Shown in pieces: positions 11,595-20,765 of a DNA stretch of 27,178 bases. The notes beneath the pieces were generated by a model. The model was not told where the DNA came from. It worked only from the letters and a program-made list of their open reading frames with translations, and did no database searches. The stretch is from Chloromonas sp. AAM2 (Eukaryota > Chlorophyta > Chlorophyceae > Chlamydomonadales > Chlamydomonadaceae). Position 1 is the first letter of the stretch; each line of letters starts with the position of its first letter. Where the stretch lies: assembly GCA_004335635.1 (NCBI GenBank), contig QAXH01002301.1:1-27178 (forward strand), in the 5' to 3' direction. The position numbers and the translations under genes were made by a program.

Positions 11595-11631
<37 letters not shown>

Positions 11632-13816
11632 TTAATCTGACGCAGCAAATGCAAAAGCCGGCTCAGTGCCCAGCACGATTGGCGCTGCACGACCAGTTCA
11701 TAACAAGGATACCATGCTGGCGGTGAAAACAGAAAACTCACATCTTGTTGAAGAAGGTGGGGTTTTTTAGCTCCTGCACCACACAAGCAGCACCAAACAC
11801 GTGAGCTTCTAACATTGAGCTGTACACGCAGGGCATGAGAGCACATGGAAGACGCTCGGTGCGTTTCTTGACTTACAGGGTAGATGCCCACGGTGCGCTT
11901 GGCGTCCATGGCAATCTGCAGTGCGATGAGCGCACACTCTCAGATTAGCACTGCCTGTGATGCAGTCAGCAGGCCATGGCTCATGATGCAAACCTCCAAC
12001 ATCGCTTCTAGCTCTTGTATCATTTTTTAGTCACCTGGGATCACCTTGAGCTAACGAGCCAAGTAATCTCATTGCAAGACATACAGGTGCGAGTGGCTAC
12101 AGTTATATTGTGTTGTTTGCTGCGGTGTTGTTGGCCATCGCCCCACCTCGCCCGCACACACCTGAATGTGCTCCTCCAGAGTGATGATCTGCAGGTGAAA
12201 TGGGTAAACAGCAAGCAGGGCTTGCTAGCGTTCGCGTTCTGTGCATGTGGACCTACCTAATTCTATCAACAGATTTTACTTCCAACCTCACAAAAACTAT
12301 GTACCTGGTCGTTCATTTCCTGCAAGCGTGAAGTGGCTGCTACCATATGCACTAACCTGGAACATGCCGTCAAACTCCTGTGGTCTGAAGTCGTAGGCCT
12401 GCTTGCAGCGCAGTGTCCTGAGTTCGGCCAGAGTCAGATCGTGCACAAAAACGTCTTTGATGTCCCTCCCGTCAATGTTGTAGGTTGTTTCCTGCAGCAC
12501 AAACGTACAAAGGACAGCTATGGTTCCGAAGCTTCCGTCCCTGCGCTAGCAAGCAAGGCAGGTTTTCACATCCAGTTGATGCCATGCTACTGGTTGCAGC
12601 ACAAGCATGTCAAAGCTTGGACGTGCGGTTACTTGTCCGTGAATGTGCAGGCACATGTGGAACACAGCTCCCATGCAAGTCACATCATCACAATGGCTTG
12701 CTGGTGTTTCTTATGCTTGGACTTTTACAGCATACCCGCACCTTGCTCTTGAGGGGTGTGTCCATCACATTGGTGGTGCTGGACAGATAGGCGTCATGAC
12801 GGCACACAGGCACCAGATCCTTGGTCCAAACAACATCACACCTGCGAGGTTTGACAGCAGGAGCAGCAACATCTGCAACCCAGCCAGCTGGATGCCATCG
12901 TGCATACAGCTCAAGGCACTGCGTCTCTTCGTGGAGTTCGTCAAGGCAGGTGCAGGCCACTTAGACTGGCTGCCTTCCTACGTAAGCTAGAGGGGTGCTG
13001 GCAGGATGAAGGCATTCATAGTACACTGGATACTTCAAGGACTCATGAATGACATGCCACTGGATTGCAACGATGAGGGCATTACCACTCACTCAATGAA
13101 GTCAGCCCCAGCGTCAATGGCCAGCAGGTACGATGCAGCTGTGTGCTCTGGAAAGTAGGCGGGGGTACTGTGGGTGAGCAACCAGTGGAACGTGGCAGGC
13201 TATACCTCAGGAATTGCTTTTACAAGAATGACAGGGGGGTTGCATTACGTGAAGGCCGCAAGCACTGCAGATGCGCCGTGGCCAATGATCTCAGACAACC
13301 TGCAGCTTGGTCCATGGATTGCCATCAATGCAGAACACCACTTTAGCAATTCAAGTCCAAGGTGTCCAAGGGTCATGTCAGTAAGACAGAGTTGTATATC
13401 ACGTGAAGTTGCTGAGCTGGAGCACAGACAGAACACGACATTCAGCCGAAGCTGCTAGCAAGAGTGTGCGCATCATATCATGTCCGCAGTTCGAGTGAAA
13501 ACGGTTGCAGTGCGGAGTGCCAATCAACGCCGTGGCAATGCACCCACCCGCGATGGCCAACAATGTATGGGCGTGTGTGATATGTCCATTGAGATTCGTC
13601 ATACTGCAAGCAAAACAGCGTAATCAGGGCGACCGGGCATTGGGCCGGTGACACTACTGCCGGTGGCAATGCATGCGAGAAAAGTGCCGCTGTTGTGCAC
13701 TGGCTGGGCCGCATTATCTGCGTTTGGCATCTTCAGGTCTGCCTCCTTACCTCCTGATCGGCGATGGCCGATGTGGCCAGCAGCACCACTGCAGCAAAGA
13801 CAGCGAAGCCCTTCAT
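8970..13816 (-). CDS. Glycerophosphodiester phosphodiesterase, secreted, copy B (16 exons)
   Basis: Predicted 385-aa GDPD. Exons: 13816-13751, 13603-13548, 13167-13093, 12841-12742, 12491-12357, 12188-12162, 11915-11877, 11773-11742, 11536-11469, 11070-11012, 10782-10718, 10578-10479, 10358-10278, 9928-9863, 9620-9534, 9071-8970. The signal peptide is MKGFAVFAAVVLLATSAIAD with an AIA-type cleavage site. Motifs are VGHRG, YFPEHT, DFIECDV, VCRHD, IYPELK, VYISPKTC and GVDGAFTD. The lysine-rich C terminus ends ADPKKKD. Intron 10 starts GCAAGC (GC-AG). Intron 13 starts GTGAAT, unlike the GC donor in A and C. Intron 8 carries a CA/GT microsatellite, intron 13 a CAG/CTG tract and intron 14 an AT-rich hairpin. 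The start is fixed by the signal peptide and by homology. The substrate is not determinable from sequence. Confidence 0.9.
9762..9811. repeat. AT-rich perfect 13-bp inverted repeat in copy B intron 14
   Basis: TATATTATGTATT (9762-9774) and AATACATAATATA (9799-9811) are exact reverse complements with a 24-nt spacer. The surrounding ~80 bp are very AT-rich. It could be a hairpin remnant of a small element; no flanking duplication was seen. Confidence 0.6.
10144..10193. repeat. CAG/CTG trinucleotide tract in copy B intron 13
   Basis: Interrupted CAG repeats (with CGG and CAA variants) on the + strand, so CTG in the transcript. They lie within the 349-nt intron 13 of copy B and are not coding in the gene model. 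Confidence 0.8.
11551..11629. repeat. CA/GT microsatellite in copy B intron 8
   Basis: A long AC dinucleotide run with a CCAG interruption near 11595, preceded by CAGCACAC-type units. It reads as GT repeats in the transcript and lies between exons 8 and 9 of copy B, starting 15 nt upstream of the exon 9 acceptor. Confidence 0.9.
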
Positions 13817-14200
13817 CGTATCGATGTTCCGAATCAAGGCCTGACAGCTAATGCGATCTGGAGTGAGCAACGTAGATTCAGCGTCACGCTCACGGCAGCT
13901 TATTAATAAGCTGACGCTATGGCGGCCGGAATCATGGAAGATCCCAAAGTGATATGCGTTTCCTCGCATCTGTCCGATCCATTTTGAAACCTTATCCTTG
14001 GTTGTGATGCATTGTGCTGGTTGAGCGGCATAACACGTATACCAGACTCAGCAGCCTGTTGGGCAACAACCCGTGGTCGCAGAAGGCGATCCCGTCTTGC
14101 CACTACGAGGAGCGGATTGAAAAGGGGTTACGTAAAAGAATGTTGCTGTGCTGGCGAATGATTGCAGCTCACATGAGTGTTGGGTCAAGCGTCTTATTGA
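13817..14200 (-). promoter_or_regulatory. Upstream region of GDPD copy B
   Basis: The 18-bp perfect palindrome CAGCTTATTAATAAGCTG (13896-13913) lies 80-97 nt before the ATG; its TATTAATA centre could serve as a TATA-like box. The shared motif CGCATCTGTCCGATCC is at 13965-13980, ~150 nt upstream. GGCGGCCGGAATCA at 13921-13934 is exactly shared with the copy C upstream region. Inferred promoter. Confidence 0.5.
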
Positions 14201-15795
14201 TACATCGGCACGGTATACATACTGAAATCCGGAAGGGCAGGTGCTTGCAGTTACGAAGCATGCACGCCATTCTGGTCTGGCAACACGTGCTCTTTCCGCA
14301 GCCTTGTTTGGCTTCCGTGCATATCAACAACCAGCATCTCCAATGCATTCACTGAAGTGGCAAATGATCTTGTACGATCTGCGTGTGGGAGCCCTTTATA
14401 ATCAAGTCCTGGCCCCGTCTGACTCGACGCCAAATTTCGTGAACAATCCGGACTTTACCTCTGATCTTGAACCATCGCGTGACAAAAAGAATTTGGGAAC
14501 CCGTTGCATCTAATACTCCCAGCAAAACCTGAAAATGGTAGGCATGACCCAGTCGACACTTTTCTGGTGTCTTGACATAGTGACTTCTTAATCGCCAGCC
14601 CTTGGCGTGGCCCTTGCTCCTTGCTCACACTCCTTGCATAGGCAAGATGTTGTGGTGCAGAAACCTCTGCCTGCCCTGCCCTGCAATGTGCTGATTCTTA
14701 TTGGCAAAGTCCCTCTGCTTATCGTGGCATGCACTTCCTCCACCTTCTCGGCCTCATTCAACCCCAAGTCATCAAAGATGCGCTCTAACTTGGCACGTCC
14801 GTCCGGAAGTGAAGATAATTGTAGCGTGACATGATGGTCAGGGCAGTGGGGCTCAGGCTGCCTGCAGTGCTGCTGTGGGGGTGTGCCACTGCGGCCTTAC
14901 ACACTGCAGGGTGCATAGCCAGCCACACTGCCTATGGTGGCTGTCCGAGATCTTTGGATGGAGCCACTGTAGTACGTCTCTCTCTCCAGAGAGGTGTATA
15001 TAACCAGTTGAAGCTAGAAGGGTGAACCTTCGCAGACCTTCCCCAAACTGGTTAATCGCCAGCCAGGAGGCCTAGTTGATTATTGTGCCATTTTCGACTG
15101 ACCTCTGACGCAACTGCTATGGGTATTGGCCTGCCCAACTCCTTATGGTAGAAAGGATAGCAACATCAACCAGGGCTATATCTTTGGCACCTGGAGCGTG
15201 TCCATGCTCGTCCCGTCCCGATGCACACATCAGTATGTCCCGCCTGCTGCATTGTTGCTGAATTCCTCACTGGCTCAGGTCGACTTGTGATTAGCGGTAC
15301 AAAACAATTGTGATTGCAGGTATGGCAATGTCTCGTGCTATCCTGACTGCCAGGGCGGGCAAGTGTTTGGCACGCTTGGCGTGTTGGGCACCTAGGCCAT
15401 TTCCCACATCCTACATTCACAGCCGGGCATGCAACACAAGGGGCTACTTTGAAGGCTCGGATGTGTTCACAATCTAAAGCTTACAAGCAGAAAGACAAGC
15501 AAAGAGACAGGTGCCGTCATTCCAGTCATACTCCGGCTGCAATATCACTTGGTTGCATGACCTCATTCTCATACTCACAAATCGACCAACATGCTCATAC
15601 TACGCAAGCCAAAAGATGGCAGCTTGTTTTTCACCATAAAATCCCAGTCCGGTGCAAGCTTGCGGGTCGCCACTGCAAGTGGACATCAGCTCACAAGAAA
15701 GGAGAAGAAGACCAACAGGATAAGGGGAAAGTTCAACCCAATTTTCAAGTAGAGGTACTTATTCATTTGAAGGTCACGACTGTCCAACAATTGCA
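14201..15795. other. Intergenic DNA between copies B and C
   Basis: No supported gene. A 39-bp sequence at 14645-14683 is identical to 20977-21015 upstream of copy C, showing that the duplication unit once extended this far. A + strand TATATAA next to a CTCTCT/AGAGAG inverted repeat occurs near 14981-15003, without a following coding frame. A 138-codon + strand frame (15449-15865) shows no family features and is not called. Confidence 0.4.
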
Positions 15796-15800
15796 TTACA
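15796..15800 (-). terminator. Candidate poly(A) signal, GDPD copy C
   Basis: First minus-strand TGTAA after the copy C stop, ~296 nt downstream, matching the ~305 nt spacing in copy B. Confidence 0.4.
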
Positions 15801-15938
15801 CCGGCTTGTGTCAGTTCCAGTCTCATAGCCAATATACCCATGTGACGCTGATTGCAAAGTCGTGAGAACAAGCGGTGCTACAAGCGTTACCAAGCACGAT
15901 CATAGCTCTAGAACAATAATTATCAAACTAAACAGACC

Positions 15939-15986
15939 AGCAACGCTGGTCACATTCCATTGTGAGCAACGCTGGTCACATTCCAT
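15939..15986. repeat. 22-bp direct repeat in copy C 3' UTR
   Basis: Two exact copies of a 22-bp sequence beginning AGCAACGCTGGTCACATTCC (15939-15960 and 15965-15986), separated by 4 nt. It lies in the presumed 3' UTR of copy C and was not seen in A or B. Confidence 0.8.
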
Positions 15987-16031
15987 CCGGCAAGATATTG
16001 CCCCAGGCCAAAAAAGAAAAAGAATTCCTCC

Positions 16032-16076
16032 CACACCAGGAAAAGCTGTTGGGCGGCTGACAAAACTCCTGGAGTA
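16032..16076 (-). promoter_or_regulatory. Conserved 3' UTR stem-loop block, copy C
   Basis: The arms CACACCAGGA and TCCTGGAGTA keep the CCAGGA/TCCTGG core but lose outer pairs. The block ends 19 nt after the copy C stop and is homologous to the blocks of A and B. Confidence 0.5.
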
Positions 16077-16095
16077 CATTTTCTTCAAGTCCTGG

Positions 16096-19000
16096 TTAGT
16101 TCTCCTTCTTAGGGTCGGCGCGCTTGCACTTGGCTGGCTCAGCGTTCCAGCGCATGCGGCCGTTTAGGGACCAGGCATACCCAGCGATTTCCTGGGCCTG
16201 CACGCGTCAGTTCAACGGTAGGCATGCAAGTATGCTACCAGCACTTGGTAACGGCCAATATGTGTGCGGCGACCCACAGGCATAAGAATGAGTCAGTTAA
16301 TTCATGTCAACGTGAACCGTGTATGCTTTGAAGGCGGGGATGTGACATGTGATTTCAGTGCTACCAGCTGTCTTGCCAAACAAACGCGTGAACTCCTGCT
16401 TCTGGCTTGTGTAAGGTAAGGTCTGAACAGCGTTTGTCACAGAGCACGTGACCAACGTGCTTATGGTGCATGCGTGGGGCGTTTCTTGAGCAATCCTGCT
16501 TGTGCAAGCAACAGCAGCTGTACAGCCATACCTTGAAGTAATTGCTGACGATGGTTGGAGCGTCAGTGAACGAGCCGTCAACGCCCTGTTCCTTGAACCA
16601 CAGATCCAGTTCGTTGTACTGCAAGAGGAGGAAACGAATGTAATTCTGACGGCAACAACACAACAGTCAAGGCATGGGCCAATGTCGTGGTGGCTTTCAA
16701 GACTTGACGAGGTTTGAATTCCTACAATTTTTTTTTGACCTTATCAAGCCGGCAGCTAGGTGGGAACGGTCCATGTAGTTCCACAATCAGTCCTTGGGTC
16801 ACAGCCTGAGGAAGCAAAGCCCACAACCAAGCAGCCAACAGGAAGCAAAGACACCTTCTGTCAGCTTCCGAATTGCACTCTGGATGCCGCCTGGCAAAGC
16901 CACGCCGGGCTGTGGGCTGGGCAAGGTCAGCAAATGCTCAAGTATCGTTTAAGCATGGTTGTCGTCTGCCACATTGGATTTGTGCGCTTGACAAGGTAAG
17001 CAGCTTCACATCAATCATCGGGCTGTTGTCTCCCCTTACCATGGTCAGGTTGCCGAGCACAGCAAAGTTGTATTGTGGCTCAGGGCGCAGGGTGTAATGG
17101 TGAACCTGCATGTGGACACAATGAGAGGCATGCAGTATTCTTAAACAAGCCGTAGCACACGCCTTGCAGTTGAAGTCACAACATGGGTCGAGTTGCGTGT
17201 TCCTGCAAACTGATCAGTATCGACAAGATAATGTCGGCGTGAGAGGAAAAAGATGTGCAAGCCTATCTGGCCTGTAGTAAGTGTCCTAATGCAGCCCAAG
17301 GCAGGCGATGTACGCCTTTTCCCTAGCTGGACCAGAAACGGTCACTTGCCTGCATGCCGCGGGTCTGCAGGCGCTCCACCAGTCCAGTGGACACGATTTT
17401 GCCGGACTCGTCGGGGGCAGCGCACATGTTCTGCGACAAGGGAACGGCATTTGTGATACACGGGTTGTTGAGGGACTACCGATGGTTCGCTTCATGCTGG
17501 CTCTGGACGTAAGGAAAGCAAAGGCTGCTGCAGAGTAGCAATATCAAGAGCAAGCGCGGCCATGCGGCCGTTCCGCACCTTCCATGGTCCGGCGCCGGAG
17601 GCATAGGTGGCGATCTCGTCCAGCGACTTGTCGGAGATCATCTCCTCGTAGGTCTTGTTGCGATCGGGGTACACGTAGCTGCATCATGGAGGCGAAACGA
17701 GGCAGATACCAGGACGGTTGCAGCAGACATCAGGACGACTATGTCCCAGCCCAACAACCCATCGTGCCTGCGCTTTGCCAACAGCCTCACCTTCAGCCTA
17801 CCTTGGCATTCTACCCCAATTACTTCTTTACCATACCCTTACCCTAAGCCCCGGGGCTCACCCTGGGCTGTCCAGCAGCTGCACTAGGGGCATGCAGGTC
17901 TTGCCGCTCACATAAACCAGCTCATCCTGCGCACATGTTTTAACGTTGCATGTCTGTGAGTGACCCGCAAGGACAACCGTGAGGGGAAGCAGTCACTGCA
18001 AAGATCGGCACAGCAGTAGTCTGGTGTACAAGCAAACCACCTCAACTCGCAATGCTGGTGATCCACTTGTGCTGGGCTGCCTATCCTGACATGCACTTGC
18101 CTGCTCGAAGCACTGGATGAAAACGGGTTGCTTGCGCCACTGCGGAGAGTTGTAGTTGCCTGCATGGCAAGCGGAGAAGTGTATGCGTTACGACACATTC
18201 AGATCAGGGTGAAGGCCTGAGTGGATGCGCCACGGTAGCGCATGGACGCCCAAGCCATGCGTTGCACATGATGGCCCAGGCAGCAAACATTTTTGCGGTC
18301 CCATGTGCACACCTGACACCCACCTCCATAGCCATAGGCAGTCAGGACGGCCAACAATAAGTCACCAATGCGCTTGCCCTTCAGGTCCAGCCTGCATAAT
18401 ACCACGCATCTGTGATGGTAAAGTACCTGCTCAAGAGACTGACATCCTGCACAACCATCCATGCACGTACGAAAATAGTGCTGGAGAATCCGACAAATTG
18501 ATATACAGGTGTGCCAGGCGAGGATGATTAACGACGCTGCAAGGTTGGAACATGCCAAGGACACTCACTGTTGGTTGAAGAATGTTGGGTTCTTGAGCTC
18601 CTGCAACACACAGGCATCAGTGCGCCATGTCATCAAGGTGGCAAGTGGCTAGCACAGGTAAACTGCCAGCAACGAGCATGCACTTGCAGCACATGAGCAG
18701 ACACTGAAAACGCTAGGTGCGTTTCTTGGCTTACAGGGTAGATGCCCACAGTGCGCTTGGCCCTCAGCGCAATCTGCAGTGCAGTGGGCACATACATAAC
18801 TCAGTTTGGCTTGATGCTAACAGAGCACATGACGCAGGACACAACTCATTGCTTGCGAAATGCGATTGGTCATGGCCGTGTGCGAATGATTGCACATGAT
18901 GATGGCGCACTTCTCCAGGGACTGACTTGCCTCGTGCGTGGTGTGCATATTGGCTCGGACGTCAAAACGCAATGCAACAGTGCGTGATGAGCACCGCTTG

Positions 19001-20496
19001 GCTGTAAGTGCACGTGATGGTGTCACAGTGTGTGATCCGATGTGCACGTGATGGTGTCACAGTCTGTAATGTAACACACATGCACACACCTGGATGTGCT
19101 CCTCCAGAGTGAGGATCTGCACTCAAGCGCACGCACAGACAGGGCAAATGCAACGGATACTCTGCTGCCATGTAGAGAACATGATTGTCGCATCAGGGAA
19201 TTCACCAAAGGCATCTAACAATGCAGTTGATCAAAGAGACCATCGCTGCAGCGGCAGCAGGACGCCGCAAGATGCAGTATGCAGCTGGTCTGCGAGTGTG
19301 AAGTGGCCGACACAGTGTGCACTGACCTGGAACATGCCATTAAACTGCTGTGGCCTGAAGTCCATAACTTGCTTGCAGCGCAGAGTCTTGAGTTCTGCCA
19401 GGGTCAGATCGTTTATGAACACGTCAGTGATGTTTGCCTGATCGATGTAATATGTCTTGGCCTGCAACAGGGCAAATCAACAAGGATGAATGCATAGTGG
19501 CGGGACAGATTCCAACGCCTCAGATGCTGAGCTGGTAGTCAGAATCGTTATTCCTTTTCCTTAACAAACCCTGATGCATAGCCCCACCTTGTCCTTCAGG
19601 GGTGTGTCCATCACGTTGGTGGTTAGGGATAGGTAGGGTTCGTGGCGGCAAACTGGAACCAGATCCTTGGTCCAGCAGACATCGCACCTGCGCGGGGAAT
19701 GAAACGTGGAGACAGTCAGGCCGTTGGCAGCTGTCGCGCGCAAGGCACATGACATCAACACTGGCTGTTGTGATACTGCAGAATTCAATTGGCCTAGGGG
19801 TGCTGGGCGCCAAGTTGAGGTTGATGGTGCAAACTTGAGATTAAGGATTGTGAGGATTAAGGCTCGTACACTCACTCAATGAAGTCAGCGCCAGCATCAA
19901 TGGCCAGCAGATATGAGGCAGCTGTGTGCTCTGGGAAATCAGCGGGAGAACTGCGGCAATGTTCAAAGGAACAATCAGTGTTCAACGACTAGCATGGTTA
20001 CGTGTTTTTATCTGTAGAACTGTCATGTAGAAGCTTGCGGCCATGCCAGTGCAGGAGAACAGTATGTGGCATGCTGTGCAAGCCCTTGGCAACGGTTCTT
20101 TAGCGGAAGGCGTCCAAGGCGGCACGGCTATGCCAGCAACAACCAATGCGATGTCCCTCTTTAAGCTGAGCCAGGGATAGTATACATCACACCGTGCGTC
20201 CAAGGCTAGTGGCAAGAGAGCATGGAAAAAGAAGAGAGTACGGTGCCAACCCGGGCCAATGTCGTTGCACAGCACCCACCCGCGATGGCCAATAACGTAT
20301 GGACGTGTGCGATATGTCCACTGGGATTCGTCAAACTGCACGCAAAGCAGCCCATGACAAAGGTTGCAGCAGGGCCTTGGGCAAGGCCGGTAATAGCCGT
20401 CGTGTTGCAGCAAAACGTCTTCTTTCTTACTTCTTGGTCTGCAATAGCCACTGTCGCAGACAGCAGCAATGCGACGAAGACAGCGAAGCTACTCAT
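16096..20496 (-). CDS. Glycerophosphodiester phosphodiesterase, secreted, copy C (16 exons)
   Basis: Predicted 385-aa GDPD. Exons: 20496-20431, 20335-20280, 19950-19876, 19687-19588, 19461-19327, 19116-19090, 18773-18735, 18600-18569, 18391-18324, 18159-18101, 17926-17862, 17678-17579, 17430-17350, 17105-17040, 16618-16532, 16197-16096. The signal peptide is MSSFAVFVALLLSATVAIAD. Motifs are VIGHRG, DFPEHT, DFIECDV, VCRHE, IYPELK and GVDGSFTD. It is the most compact copy and the most diverged in exon 11 (DELVYVSGKTC), exon 12 (YVYPDRNKTYEEM) and exon 14. Introns 10 and 13 both start GCAAGT. Intron 6 has a 22-bp direct repeat. The C terminus is ADPKKEN. The start is fixed by the signal peptide and by alignment with B. 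Confidence 0.9.
19008..19063. repeat. 22-bp direct repeat in copy C intron 6
   Basis: Two exact 22-bp copies beginning GTGCACGTGATGGTGTCACA (19008-19029 and 19042-19063), with a 34-nt period, inside intron 6 (18774-19089). Confidence 0.8.
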
Positions 20497-20765
20497 CGTA
20501 ACGATGTCCGGGATGTCCGGGATCAGCCAGGAGCCTAATATGTATGGTTTAAATCCGGGTTGTGCCTGGATCACAATGCGACATCTGTGCTTGCCGTTGC
20601 CTGCTGCTTGATAACTGTTGTTCGTTGGCGGCCGGAATCACAAGCGGATGATCCCGTGAGGCTTTACCTCGCATCTGTCCGATTCGAAACGTGATGCCTG
20701 ATTGAGTCAAATCCCATGCTCACCGCGCTTGATCAACGGCGTTACATACACTGTGTATGTAATGC
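20497..20765 (-). promoter_or_regulatory. Upstream region of GDPD copy C
   Basis: GATGTCCGG is tandemly repeated at 20503-20520 in the presumed 5' UTR. An AT-rich ATTTAAACCATACATATTA is near 20533-20552. GGCGGCCGGAATCA is at 20628-20641 and CGCATCTGTCCGATTC at 20670-20685, both shared with copy B. A 21-bp palindrome (arms TTACATACAC and GTGTATGTAA around a central T) is at 20742-20762. Inferred promoter elements. Confidence 0.5.

Noticed and set aside
14981..15003. CTCTCT/AGAGAG inverted repeat followed by TATATAA on the + strand
   Set aside because: It looks promoter-like, but no coding exon or homology follows on the + strand, so it is not called as a promoter.
15449..15865. 138-codon + strand frame upstream of copy C 3' end
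   Set aside because: It overlaps the presumed 3' UTR of copy C, is low in recognisable structure and has no family resemblance.
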